Origin: Paenibacillus popilliae ATCC 14706 | Lineage (GTDB): Bacteria; Bacillota; Bacilli; Paenibacillales; Paenibacillaceae | Length of the DNA: 45,590 bases | Assembly: GCF_000315235.1 (NCBI RefSeq) | Contig: NZ_BALG01000052.1 | Span: 1 to 45,590, forward strand | Direction: 5' to 3' | Shown: positions 1 through 8,612 of the stretch, piece after piece | Layout of the letters: every line of letters starts with the position of its first letter | How positions within the stretch are numbered: the first letter of the stretch is position 1 | Program-made: the position numbers and the translations under genes | The notes under the pieces: generated by a model | Told to the model about the DNA's origin: nothing | Seen by the model: only the letters and a program-made list of their open reading frames with translations | The model's database searches: none

Positions 1-32
1 GCTGGCAAGTGCCTCTTTCTTTTTCTAGTAAA

Positions 33-57
33 AATGCAATTTAACTAGGCATTTTTA
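33..57. terminator. Possible small hairpin near the window edge
   Basis: AAAAATGC and GCATTTTT form an 8-bp inverted repeat around an 11-base AT-rich loop. The A/T runs on both arms make it terminator-like in either direction. It lies just downstream of the minus-strand ORF at 147-464. The stem is weak, so the call is tentative. Confidence 0.3.
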
Positions 58-146
58 TGCTGCTATTCTTAGCACTTTTAGTTTGCCATAAACATCCTGC
101 AAGCTCCTGATCTTGCCGGTGTACTGACAATTCATTTTGAATATCT

Positions 147-464
147 TTAATTTTCAAATAAATCCCTCCGCTTTTTTAAAATAAAAAAAGAGCCCTCTTG
201 ATCCAAAGTTGTCAACAGTTTACGTTCATGCTGCAAAGCTTCTTCCGGATCTACCGAGCGGAGTCCCAATTCTGCCTTCACTTTCTCAAAATACGAAGCT
301 GGAATCTGATCGTAATCAATAGTAACGGAAGGTTTAATCGCATCCGGGATCTGATCAGCAATTCTTTCAACCACTGCGGCAGAATGTAAAGGATAGAGTT
401 CTTCCCCATCAATCACATCATAGGGGAAATTTTGTGTTTTGACATTAGGCGACGCTGAAGCCAA
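147..464 (-). CDS. Hypothetical protein, possibly a fragment
   Basis: This 105-codon ORF starts with TTG in this reading. I do not recognise the family. The product is acidic and soluble-looking, with no signal peptide or membrane segment, and ends in a lysine/arginine-rich tail (ILKKRRDLFEN). An in-frame stop lies only a few codons upstream of the TTG and I see no convincing ribosome binding site, so it may be the 3' remnant of a longer gene. It sits beside a degenerate serine recombinase, in a segment that looks like mobile-element debris at the end of the aromatic supraoperon. The sequence reads like genuine protein, but its status as a working gene is uncertain. Confidence 0.4.
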   Translation of the reverse strand: MASASPNVKTQNFPYDVIDGEELYPLHSAAVVERIADQIPDAIKPSVTIDYDQIPASYFEKVKAELGLRSVDPEEALQHERKLLTTLDQEGSFFILKKRRDLFEN

Positions 465-521
465 CCGATGAAATTGGGAAATTTACGAGCGATATTGACA
501 AGGAAGGAAAAAACAAATCAT

Positions 522-874
522 TTAGCTATAGGATATATTCGACAATAAGATGAAAGAAAAGATAAAGAAGACATTTCTGAACAAACGCAGCTTATAAAAA
601 TCCAGCAATATTGTGACTTTAATGAATTAGAATTGGTCGCAGTGTTCAAGGATATTGACTACTCTGGCTTCAGGATTCCTTACACCAAACGTCCTGATTT
701 AATGAGTGCGTTTGAATATCTGAAAAATAATAGGCCAGTATTCTTGTGGACTTCAACGAATATTACTCGGATAATCTTAGCGAAGTAACGATGGAAAACA
801 AAAAGACGAACGCTGAAAAAGGAAGATGGAACGGCGGGCCTGCTCCATTTGGACTCATTAGGCAAGGGAACTGA
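522..874 (+). pseudogene. Large serine recombinase remnant
   Basis: The translation LAIGYIRQ-stop-DERKDKEDISEQTQ followed by a stretch ending YTKRPDLMSAFEYLKNN matches the N-terminal resolvase domain of large serine recombinases (phage-type integrases, SpoIVCA-like). In this family the residue after YIR-x is the catalytic serine; here that codon is TAA at 546-548. After about 715 the frame breaks and roughly 60 residues are missing. A second block in another frame reads DFNEYYSDNLSEVTMENK and then GRWNGGPAPFGL, the conserved linker to the recombinase domain, and stops at 872-874. The DNA-binding C-terminal half is absent. At least three lesions make it inactive. It marks past integration downstream of tyrA. 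Confidence 0.85.
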
Positions 875-992
875 TTGTTGCAGAGATCGTCCCCGATGTA
901 ACTGCTTCCGTAAAATTTAGATGGGGTGAAATATTTGAAATCAAATCCACTTCACAAAAAAAGAACAGGTGCGGCATATTCTTTTACTAAGT

Positions 993-1021
993 AAAAAAAT
1001 AGCTGCCAAAAAAGGCAGCTA
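993..1021 (-). terminator. Rho-independent terminator after tyrA
   Basis: On the minus strand AGCTGCC, a six-T loop and GGCAGCT form a perfect 7-bp stem (8 bp with the flanking T/A) followed by A and seven Ts. It lies about 300 bases past the tyrA stop and is the first good intrinsic terminator there, so it probably ends the trp-hisC-tyrA transcript. I see no gene between it and tyrA. Confidence 0.7.
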
Positions 1022-1321
1022 TGCGTAATTTACGCATAAGTTGGATAGGAGTGGAGAGAAACCATACTGTGACTTCATTATATTGTATCCGTTTTCATTT
1101 TGTCAATAGGTTTACTAAAATTATTTACATTAATTCACAGTTTTCCGCAACACCGCAAATCAGGACTTTTTCCCATAAATATTTGTTCCATCGCCGAATC
1201 CGTAAAGTGGGTCCTGCAGTTGCCGAAATTGTGCTTCGCATAGCGGGAAGGCTGGCAACCAAGGAATCCAAAACCGCAGATGGCCCGTTCCAAACCGCAA
1301 AAAGAATACGGGCCAGTCCCT

Positions 1322-2416
1322 TCACACATAAACCTGGAACCCGATCCCGGTCAGCAGCTCATTGGCCCGATCCGCATCCTCCTGCTGGCGGAAGGACAAG
1401 CGGAGAACGCCCGGCACGTCTTCGCGACTCTCAAGAATTTGAAGATTGCTCAAATTAATCTGATGCGTGCCGAGCTCGGTAGCGATTTTCCCGATAATGC
1501 CTGGCGTGTCCGGGACATCCATGTACAAATCGTGGAGCCCGATCAGCACGCCTTTGCGCCGCTCCGGCATCCGGCTGCGAAACTCGCCCGCCTTCGCGAA
1601 TTGGCGCATAATCCCTTCGCCGTCCCGCTGCTGCAACAGATTTATGAATTGCTCCATATTCGCTTTCCAGTCATGAAGCAGTTGGAGAAGGATATCCCGA
1701 TTATATAACAAAATATCCCTCCAAATCACCGGATCGCTCGAAGCAATGCGCGTAATATCGCGGAACCCGCCGGCGACCAGCACCTCATGGATACGATTGT
1801 CCTCATTGTATTGTTGAACTTGATTGACCAATGCGACAGCAACGATATGCGGAAGATGGCTGATGGCGCCCACGACCGCATCATGCTCCTCCGGATTCAT
1901 TCGAATCATATGGGCTTTCGTGCAGCGAAGCAAGGAAACCAGCCTGCTGTACGCCTCCTCATCGACATCCTCATCCGGGGTCAAGACATAATAAGCGTTC
2001 TCGAACAGCAACGTCGAAGCCGCCTCCACGCCGGAACGCTCCGATCCGGCCATCGGATGCCCGCCGATAAAGTGCACCCCGCTCCACGACAGCTCGCGGG
2101 CGCAGCGAGCAATCGACGCCTTCGTGCTCCCGACATCAGTTACGATGCAGCCTGTCTTCACATCCAACTGATGAAGGCTTCTAAGCATCGATTCCAGCAT
2201 ACCGACCGGAGAGCAGACAAAAATATAGTCCGCATCCTGCACCGCGTCCTGTAGCGAGGTCGTGGCTTCATCGACGACCCCGCGCTTGACATACTTTTCT
2301 GTTGAAGAAGGATTTGGCGAGTACCCGACGACATGAAGCCCGGGGTTATTCTTGAAGCACAGGGCGAGCGAACCGCCAATCAATCCTACGCCCACAATCG
2401 CGATTCTCGTGCTCAT
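1322..2416 (-). CDS. tyrA: Prephenate dehydrogenase with ACT domain
   Basis: This enzyme oxidatively decarboxylates prephenate to 4-hydroxyphenylpyruvate, the committed step of tyrosine synthesis, using NAD+. The 364-residue protein opens with a dinucleotide-binding Rossmann motif GVGLIGGS (residues 9-16), carries the family GGHPMAGSE segment around residue 140, and ends from about residue 290 in an ACT domain (DVPDTPGIIGKIA), the usual site of tyrosine feedback in the Bacillus form. Its ATG overlaps the hisC stop by four bases (ATGA), so translation is probably coupled. It is the last gene of the aromatic supraoperon here; in B. subtilis aroE follows, but here only recombinase debris is found. 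It looks intact. Confidence 0.95.
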   Translation of the reverse strand: MSTRIAIVGVGLIGGSLALCFKNNPGLHVVGYSPNPSSTEKYVKRGVVDEATTSLQDAVQDADYIFVCSPVGMLESMLRSLHQLDVKTGCIVTDVGSTKASIARCARELSWSGVHFIGGHPMAGSERSGVEAASTLLFENAYYVLTPDEDVDEEAYSRLVSLLRCTKAHMIRMNPEEHDAVVGAISHLPHIVAVALVNQVQQYNEDNRIHEVLVAGGFRDITRIASSDPVIWRDILLYNRDILLQLLHDWKANMEQFINLLQQRDGEGIMRQFAKAGEFRSRMPERRKGVLIGLHDLYMDVPDTPGIIGKIATELGTHQINLSNLQILESREDVPGVLRLSFRQQEDADRANELLTGIGFQVYV

Positions 2417-3510
2417 ATGCCCACCTTGAATTGCGCCAACGTCGCTTCCAACGCTTCGATCATCGCTTCATTCTGTTCGCAGGATCCAATCGTGATCCGG
2501 ATATGTGTCGGATACTTTTTATGGCCTGCCCGCGTAATAATTCCTTTGTGCATGAGCGTCTCGAACACCTCCTGCGCCGGATAGCCAACGTCCACCATAA
2601 TGAAGTTGCCATGGGCCGGGAAACTGGGCAATTGCAGCCTTGCGAATTGTTCCTGCACATAGCGGATTCCTTCCGCGTTCAGACGGCGGCACTCCTCAAT
2701 GAATGCCTGATCCTGAACAGAAGCCAGGGCGGCCGCTTGAGCAAAGCGCGACGTATTGAACGGCTCGCGAACCTGATTGATTAGGCGGATGACGTCCGGA
2801 TGCCCGATGCCATATCCAATTCGGAGCGAGGCCAGCCCATGGATTTTGGAGAACGTCCGCAGCGTGATCAAGTTCTTATATTGAGGCAAATATTCAACAC
2901 CGTCAGGGAATGACTCATCTGTCACATACTCGCAGTATGCTTCGTCCAGCGCGACGAGCACGCGCTCCGGGACGCGCTCCATGAACCGCTCCCATTCGGG
3001 GCGGCCGATAATCGTCCCCGTCGGATTATTCGGGTTGCAGATCCAGATCAGCTTCGTTCGCTCCGTGACGGCTGCGAGCATCGCATCCAGATGATGCGTC
3101 CCTTCCTTCAGTGGAACTTCAACGGTAACTGCGCCTTCAATATCCCCGTTATGCTTGTATTGTGGGAAGGTCTGATCAGCGGTAATCTGCTCGTCGCCCG
3201 CCACTAAGAACGCCCGGCACAGCATCAGAATCACTTCGTCCGAGCCGGTCCCGAACACGATTTGATTCGTATCGACTTTGAACTTCTCGGCTATCGCGGC
3301 AGTCAGCGCCACAGCAGCCCCGTCTGGATAGAGGCTAGTATTTTCAATTTCTTGTCTCATCGCTTCCTTGGCATGAGGGGAGCATCCGAACGGGTTCTCG
3401 TTGGACGCCAGCTTAATGATGCGGTCCAACCCCAGTTCCCGCCTCACCTCATCGATCGATTTCCCCGGTTGATAGACAGGGAGATGTACAATACTGCTCT
3501 TCGATTGCAT
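2413..3510 (-). CDS. hisC: Histidinol-phosphate aminotransferase
   Basis: This PLP-dependent class I/II aminotransferase acts in histidine synthesis and, in Bacillus, also transaminates the keto-acid precursors of tyrosine and phenylalanine, which explains its place between trp genes and tyrA. The 365-residue protein shows SNENPFG near the N-terminus, an aspartate-containing VALDEAYCEY block and the PLP-lysine motif TFSKIHGLASLRIGYG around residue 220. A strong ribosome binding site (GGAAAGGTGG) precedes the ATG. That site lies at the end of a foreign-looking scar that replaces the 3' half of trpB and all of trpA, so hisC expression seems to have survived the deletion. The gene looks intact. 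Confidence 0.95.
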   Translation of the reverse strand: MQSKSSIVHLPVYQPGKSIDEVRRELGLDRIIKLASNENPFGCSPHAKEAMRQEIENTSLYPDGAAVALTAAIAEKFKVDTNQIVFGTGSDEVILMLCRAFLVAGDEQITADQTFPQYKHNGDIEGAVTVEVPLKEGTHHLDAMLAAVTERTKLIWICNPNNPTGTIIGRPEWERFMERVPERVLVALDEAYCEYVTDESFPDGVEYLPQYKNLITLRTFSKIHGLASLRIGYGIGHPDVIRLINQVREPFNTSRFAQAAALASVQDQAFIEECRRLNAEGIRYVQEQFARLQLPSFPAHGNFIMVDVGYPAQEVFETLMHKGIITRAGHKKYPTHIRITIGSCEQNEAMIEALEATLAQFKVGI

Positions 3511-3513
3511 CCG

Positions 3514-3613
3514 GTTACCACCTTTCCTTACATAGGAAGTCGCAGCAAAGCGTTAATTTCTTAATTGTCGCACAAAATCGCATATTTGCAAAATCCCATC
3601 TTCCATAGTGGAC
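3514..3613. other. Deletion scar between trpB and hisC
   Basis: TrpB-like coding sequence stops abruptly at about 3613. The next 100 bases, up to the hisC start, are AT-rich and match neither trpB nor trpA. The only recognisable element in it is the hisC ribosome binding site. The stretch could be the remnant of a mobile element that removed about 250 trpB codons and trpA. I did not find an inverted or direct repeat that would identify the element. Confidence 0.6.
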
Positions 3614-4063
3614 TTCCCCCATGAACACCTTGCATTCCATGTCGAGCAAAGCCGCTACGGTCGCCGTCGCTACGCCATGCTGCCCCGCTCCCGTCTCGGC
3701 GATGACCTTCTTCTTGCCCATCCGCTTGGCAAGCAGCGCCTGGCCGATCGTGTTGTTGATTTTGTGAGCGCCGGTATGATTGAGGTCTTCCCGTTTCAGA
3801 TAAATTTTGGCTCCGCCCAGCGTCTCGCTTAACCGCTCTGCAAAATAGAGCGAGGTCGGTCTACCGGAATATTCCCACAGAAGCTGGATAAGCTCCGCCT
3901 GGAACTCCGGCTCCTTCGTATATTGCTGATAAGCTTCTTCCAGCTCGAGAAGCGCCTTCATCAAGGTCTCTGGCACGTATCTGCCGCCGAAGTCGCCGAA
4001 GCGGCCATAGGCGTCAGGCAGTTCCCCCACCGTTCCCTTCGTCTGTGTCTGTGTCTGTTCCAT
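3515..4063 (-). pseudogene. trpB: Tryptophan synthase beta chain, truncated
   Basis: TrpB condenses indole with serine. The normal chain is about 400 residues; this ORF has 182, and only the first 150 are TrpB. Visible are the N-terminal [11 protein letters not shown] segment, the PLP-lysine motif HTGAHKINN (Lys 101) and the catalytic glutamate in AETGAGQHG (Glu 123). Similarity ends at CKVFMGE; the last 32 residues are unrelated and come from the scar. The glycine-rich PLP phosphate loop, the COMM domain and the whole C-terminal half are gone, so the product cannot be an active beta subunit. The start overlaps the trpF 3' end by 50 bases and has an AAAGGGTGAG binding site. trpA, normally next, is absent. 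Confidence 0.93.
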
Positions 4064-4790
4064 ATGCTCTCACCCTTTCGATAAATGCGGTTACTTTACG
4101 AATATCTTTTCTCCCGTCGGTCTCGACCCCGCTTGATACGTCTACCCCATCGATGCGGCTGCCGATAAGCAGCCTCCCCACATTGTCCGAATTCAAGCCG
4201 CCCGCCACATAAAGGGGGAGGCCGATCTCCCCGGCAAGCGAACGATAGTCCGCAATTACGGTCCAATCGAAGGTGCGCCCGGAGCCGCCTCCCTGTGACG
4301 GATCATGCGTATCCAACAGCATGGCGTCGATGGAATGCCGCATACAGCGCAGCATCGGTTCCACCATAGCCGCCCGGTTCCCGCCCTGCTCCGGGCCGGC
4401 AATCGGCACCGTCAGCCAGACCTGAACCTCATGCCGGCTCTTCAGCCAGGCCGGAAGGTACGGATCGTGGTCAGCGATCAACTGCACCGCATCGAGGGGC
4501 ACCTCCGCCAGCACCTCGTCCACTTCTTCCCGTTGCGGACGGGCGAACACCCCAACCGTGAGCGGAAGCCTCACGCCCTCTTCCTGCAGGCGGGCCAACC
4601 AGCCGCGCACATCTGCAGGCGGTACGCGCCTCCGGCTTGCCGCGAACACGAACCCGATGCAATCCGGCTCGGCCGCTACGATCTCCCGCGCCATCTTCAG
4701 CCCGGTCAGCCCGCATATTTTGACGCTCGGCGGCCGTTCATGGCCGCCCCCGTACCGCTTTATCCCCGTTTCCTCACTCACTCCCGGCAT
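4014..4790 (-). CDS. trpF: Phosphoribosylanthranilate isomerase
   Basis: The enzyme converts N-(5'-phosphoribosyl)anthranilate to CdRP, the third step from chorismate to tryptophan. The 258-residue TIM-barrel protein carries the catalytic cysteine in VKICG (about residue 25), the catalytic aspartate in [15 protein letters not shown], and the phosphate-binding [11 protein letters not shown] and GVDVSSGVE loops. The family's conserved QLHG motif reads QLIADHD here, an unusual change. Both termini are longer than typical (about 205-220 residues): an N-terminal 20-residue lead and an acidic/glycine tail that overlaps trpB. It starts 20 bases after the trpC stop with a GGAAGGAG site. The frame is intact, but the pathway below it is broken. 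Confidence 0.9.
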   Translation of the reverse strand: MPGVSEETGIKRYGGGHERPPSVKICGLTGLKMAREIVAAEPDCIGFVFAASRRRVPPADVRGWLARLQEEGVRLPLTVGVFARPQREEVDEVLAEVPLDAVQLIADHDPYLPAWLKSRHEVQVWLTVPIAGPEQGGNRAAMVEPMLRCMRHSIDAMLLDTHDPSQGGGSGRTFDWTVIADYRSLAGEIGLPLYVAGGLNSDNVGRLLIGSRIDGVDVSSGVETDGRKDIRKVTAFIERVRAYGTDTDTDEGNGGGTA

Positions 4791-4809
4791 GACACTCGCG
4801 CTCCTTCCG

Positions 4810-5613
4810 TCATACCGCGACCCGCGGCAGACCGCTCATCAATTGTTCTACAGCCGCTTCCACGTCTGGCTGCCGCATCAGATGCTCGCCGACGAGCGCG
4901 GCGTCGACTCCCCTATCCGCCAGCCGGTTCATATGCTCCGGCTTATGGATACCGCTCTCGCTGACTAGCGTTCGATCGGCCGGTACGAGGGCGCGCAGCC
5001 GTTCGCTCTGCTCCAGATCCGTTACAAACGTATGCAGATTCCGATTGTTAATCCCGATGAGCGGCGCATCGTCGAGCGCCAGTACCCGCTGGAGCTCCTG
5101 CTCATCATGAACTTCAATCAGCGTCTCCATGCCGAGATCGAATGCGCAGCGGTTTAGCCGCGCCAGCTCGTTGTCGTTCAATATCGCCGCGATAAGCAAC
5201 ACGGCATCGGCGCCGATGAGACGGGCTTCTTGCAACTGCAACTCATCGATGATGAATTCCTTGCGCAGCACTGGCAGCTCCGTCCGGCTTCGCACCGCGC
5301 GCAAAATATCGTTGCCGCCTTGAAAATAAATGCGATCCGTCAGTACCGATAACGCATCGGCCCCAGCGGCCTCATAACCGCGGACGATAGCCTCCGGATC
5401 GAAATCTTGGCGGATCACCCCTTTGGAAGGCGATGCCTTCTTCACTTCCGCAATCAAACCGACGGAGCGCCGTTTCTTCGCCGTCAGCGCGCTTATCAGC
5501 GAGTGACACGGCGGCAACTGCGCGATGCCCCGCTTCACCTCCCGGCGGTTCAGCGCCGCAGCCAGCGCTGCCACCTCCTGCCGCTTCGTCTCCACCATTC
5601 GATCAAGAAACAT
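4810..5613 (-). CDS. trpC: Indole-3-glycerol phosphate synthase
   Basis: This enzyme closes the indole ring from CdRP, releasing CO2. The 267-residue TIM barrel shows LIAEVKKASPSKG (the catalytic-lysine region), GADALSVLTD, LRKEFIIDELQL, LIGINNRNLHTF and VSESGI, all standard family blocks in the right order. The open frame extends upstream into trpD, but I chose the ATG at 5613 because AGGAGGATGGAGTC precedes it at ideal spacing and the family N-terminus ([14 protein letters not shown]) begins there. The start overlaps the trpD stop by 11 bases. The gene looks intact. Confidence 0.95.
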   Translation of the reverse strand: MFLDRMVETKRQEVAALAAALNRREVKRGIAQLPPCHSLISALTAKKRRSVGLIAEVKKASPSKGVIRQDFDPEAIVRGYEAAGADALSVLTDRIYFQGGNDILRAVRSRTELPVLRKEFIIDELQLQEARLIGADAVLLIAAILNDNELARLNRCAFDLGMETLIEVHDEQELQRVLALDDAPLIGINNRNLHTFVTDLEQSERLRALVPADRTLVSESGIHKPEHMNRLADRGVDAALVGEHLMRQPDVEAAVEQLMSGLPRVAV

Positions 5614-6658
5614 GACTCCATCCTCCTGTCGCTTCTCTCCATTGCTCCAGCTTGCGGAGCGTCTGTCCGCTATCCATCGCATCAGCCGCGATGCGGACGC
5701 CTTCGGCGATGCTCTCCGCCTGGCCGGCCACGTAGATGCAGGCCCCGGCATTCGCAAGCACGATGTCGCGATACGGTCCCTGCTCCCCGTGCAGAATGCG
5801 GTGGATAATGCTCGCGTTCGTCGCGGCATCGCCGCCCAGCACGCTGGACAGCGGCTGCGTCTGCAGCCCGAGCTGCTCCGGCGTGATGCCATACGTTCTT
5901 AGCTCACCATCCTTCAGCTCGCTAATCCGGGTCGGAGCGGACAGGCTGACCTCGTCGAGGCCGTCTTCGCTCGCGACGACGAGCGCCCGCTTCAGTCCCA
6001 GCTCGCGAAGTACCGCCGCGATCGTCTCGGTGCGGCTGCAGTCATAGATGCCCAGCACCTGGCGATCCGCTCCCGCCGGATTGGTCAGCGGGCCAAGCCT
6101 ATTGAACACCGTGCGCACGCCCAGTTCCCGGCGCGGCGCCGCGGCATTTCTCATCGCGGGGTGGAACACCTGCGCGAACATGAAGCAGATGCCGACGCGG
6201 TCCAGGCATTCCGCGGCCTGGTTGCTCGTCAGATAGATATTGATGCCGAGCGCCTCCAGCACATCGGCGCTGCCCGAGCGGCTGGAGGCGGAGCGGTTGC
6301 CGTGCTTCGCGACCCGCACGAAGGCGGAGGCCGCGATAATCGCCGACACCGTAGAAATGTTCAGCTTGTGGATGCCGGAACCGCCGGTCCCGCACGTATC
6401 AAGCAGCCGATCCTGCGCGGTGATGACGTGACGGGCACGGCTGCGCATCGCCTCGGCGAATCCGACAATTTCGTCCACCGTCTCGCCCTTCATACGCAAG
6501 CAGGCCAGCAAAGCGCCGATCTGGGCGGCCGAGGCATGGCCGTCCATCACATCGGACATCACCTCCCGCGCTTCTTCGCGGCTCAGATGCCCGCCGGACA
6601 GTACAAGGGCCAGCGCTTGTTTCGTCAAGACGCTGTCTAGAACCGTGTGAGTACTCAT
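5603..6658 (-). CDS. trpD: Anthranilate phosphoribosyltransferase
   Basis: The enzyme joins anthranilate and PRPP. The 351-residue protein has the N-terminal helical GGHLSREEA segment, the PRPP-binding [17 protein letters not shown] loop around residue 80, the [21 protein letters not shown] block and [10 protein letters not shown]. Length and motifs match the family. Its ATG overlaps the trpE stop by four bases (ATGA), so its translation probably depends on ribosomes finishing trpE, which is frameshifted here; expression may be reduced. Confidence 0.95.
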   Translation of the reverse strand: MSTHTVLDSVLTKQALALVLSGGHLSREEAREVMSDVMDGHASAAQIGALLACLRMKGETVDEIVGFAEAMRSRARHVITAQDRLLDTCGTGGSGIHKLNISTVSAIIAASAFVRVAKHGNRSASSRSGSADVLEALGINIYLTSNQAAECLDRVGICFMFAQVFHPAMRNAAAPRRELGVRTVFNRLGPLTNPAGADRQVLGIYDCSRTETIAAVLRELGLKRALVVASEDGLDEVSLSAPTRISELKDGELRTYGITPEQLGLQTQPLSSVLGGDAATNASIIHRILHGEQGPYRDIVLANAGACIYVAGQAESIAEGVRIAADAMDSGQTLRKLEQWREATGGWSHVS

Positions 6659-8303
6659 TGCGATACGCTCCTTTCTGCCATAAGCTTCTTGCCCAGTTGG
6701 ACGGCCGCGTAATCGTCCCCATTGATCGGAAGCGCGGCCGGCTCCGCGGCCTTAGCGGATGGACAGCCTCCCTTCGGCGCATCGGTGGATGCAGCCGCTT
6801 CCCTGCATTCGAATATCTCCTCCGCCGTCTGAATGGCCAGCAGCAGCGCCTTCGCCTTGTTGACCGTCTCTTCGTATTCCTGCTCGGGAACCGAGTCCCA
6901 TACAATGCCAGCGCCGGCCTGAACATAGGCGGTGCCGCCCTTGAAAATAATCGTCCGAATCGTATTGCAGGTGTCCATATTGCCGTTAAAGCCCAAGTAA
7001 CCGATGGCACCGGCGTACGCTCCGCGCGCTTCTTGCTCCAGCTCTGCGATAATCTCCATCGCGCGCAGCTTCGGAGCGCCGGAGACCGTGCCTGCCGGCA
7101 GACAGGACCGTAAGCTGTCGAAAAAATCTTTGTCCCGGCGCAGCGTTCCGGATACGTTCGATACGATGTGCATCACATGCGAGTAGCGCTCTATGCCCAT
7201 ATACGTATCGCAGCGGATTGTGCCAAATTCGCATACCCGGCCGAGATCGTTGCGCCGGAGGTCGACCAGCATCACATGCTCGGCCCGCTCCTTCTCATCC
7301 TTCAACAGCTCTTCCTCCAGCGCCAGATCCTCTTCTTCCGTCCGCCCGCGCGGCCGGGTGCCGGCGATTGGCCTCGTCTCCACCCGCTCGCCGTTGACCC
7401 GGACAAGCGCCGCGGGAGAGGTTCCAACAAGCGTTTCGTCGTCCATTTTCAGAATGTACATGTATGGGGAAGGATTCGTCATCCGCAGAACCCGGTACAC
7501 ATCAAGCGGGTCGGCCGTCGTCTGCCACTCAAATCGCTGCGAGAGGACGACTTGAAAGATGTCGCCGCCGCGAATATAGTCCCTTGCCCGCTCCACCTTA
7601 TCCATAAAGGACGCCCGCGTCTCATTCGAACGGTACGCCTTCAGCTTGAAGGCAGCTCCTGCCGGTAGGTAGCGGCCTCTCTGTTGTTCGGTGGCCGGAG
7701 CAGCCAGCAGCTTCTCCTGCAGCCGTCTCAGCTTCTCCTTCGCCGCGCGTATTGCGCCCGGATATGCTCCTCCGTGTCGTCCCGCTCCAGATGGAGATTG
7801 ACGATAAATTGCATCTGCTGCTTGACATGGTCGAAGACGATCAATTGATCGCAGAACATGAATTGAATATCATTCATCATCAAGTCATCCCGCCGATGGC
7901 GCGGAAGACGCTCATATTGCTGCACCAGATCATATCCGAAAAATCCGACAGCCCCGCCTGTCAGCGGCGGCATGCCCACCAGGGTCGGACTTTTGTACTT
8001 GCGCAGCAGCTTCTTCACAGCCGCTAGCGGACGCTCGTGGATCTCGGTGACGGCATCCCGTTCGGTCATGCGCAGCTTGCCGTTCTTACCCTGCAATATT
8101 AGAAAGGGATCCGTGCCGATAAAGGAGTAGCGGGCCCATTGAACTCCGCCCTCTACACTTTCCAGCAAAAAAGCATAAGGCTCATGCTCCAACCTTTGAA
8201 ACAATCGTATCGGGGTCTCTGTATCCCCCGTAATGGTCTCGGAGACCGGAATAACGGGATAAGTGCGGGATAATCGCGATACTTCATCCACATGAGGATG
8301 CAT
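6655..8303 (-). pseudogene. trpE: Anthranilate synthase component I, frameshifted
   Basis: TrpE makes anthranilate from chorismate with ammonia delivered by a glutamine amidotransferase. The N-terminal part (8303 to about 7745) contains PYAFLLESVEGG, YSFIGTDP and GGAVGFFGYD, then runs into a wrong-frame arginine-rich tail and stops near 7728. The rest continues in another frame: about 30 residues of linker and then the catalytic chorismate-binding domain ([56 protein letters not shown]). Reading TAC GCG CG then GCG AAG shows that one missing base at about 7744-7749 explains the break. I placed the start at the ATG at 8303, eight bases after AAAGGAG. A sequencing error is possible, but trpB and trpA damage points the same way. 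Confidence 0.88.
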
Positions 8304-8351
8304 GACATCCACTCCTTTCAAATTCGGGTAATTCGGGTGGGAGCAAGAAAC

Positions 8352-8380
8352 AAAAAAACCTCTACCGCAAGGTAGAGGTC
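8352..8380 (-). terminator. trp attenuator (intrinsic terminator)
   Basis: On the minus strand CCTCTACC, loop TTGC and GGTAGAGG form a perfect 8-bp stem followed by seven Ts, 49 bases before trpE. It lies downstream of the eleven-GAG TRAP site in the same leader. In the known Bacillus mechanism, TRAP with bound tryptophan frees such a terminator, and without TRAP an antiterminator forms. Confidence 0.88.
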
Positions 8381-8542
8381 CGTTGATTCGATCATGTCAT
8401 TGTGGATGAGCAAGCTCAGGGATTTCAATGGATGGATCGCCAAATAAAGGTAATATTCACCAAATGCCCCCGGTTGTTGCTCGGAAAAGAAAGGGAGGCC
8501 CTACACCTCTGGCAATGGCATCTGCTTATGACGTATCCATCT

Positions 8543-8596
8543 CTCAGCTCGACTCAACTCTACTCAACTCAATCTCATCTCAACTCAACTCTACTC
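8543..8596 (-). promoter_or_regulatory. TRAP-binding site: eleven GAG triplets
   Basis: Read on the minus strand from 8596, eleven GAG triplets follow one another, separated by two bases (TA, TT, TT, AT, TT, TA, TT, TC, CT) except for one three-base spacer (ATT) between the fifth and sixth. TRAP is an eleven-subunit ring that wraps RNA with one GAG/UAG per subunit, so number and spacing fit exactly. The site begins about 10 bases after the predicted transcription start. mtrB, encoding TRAP, lies at 19293-19514. Confidence 0.95.
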
Positions 8597-8612
8597 AACT
8601 ATGCTTCTTCAC

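Noticed and set aside
1125-1325. 66-codon minus-strand ORF after tyrA
   Set aside because: No ribosome binding site, no recognisable family; it only reads on past the tyrA stop in another frame.
8530-8610. Short regular repeats that could suggest a CRISPR or satellite array
   Set aside because: The unit is five bases (GAG plus two), eleven copies only, placed between a promoter and an attenuator; the TRAP-site explanation is complete.
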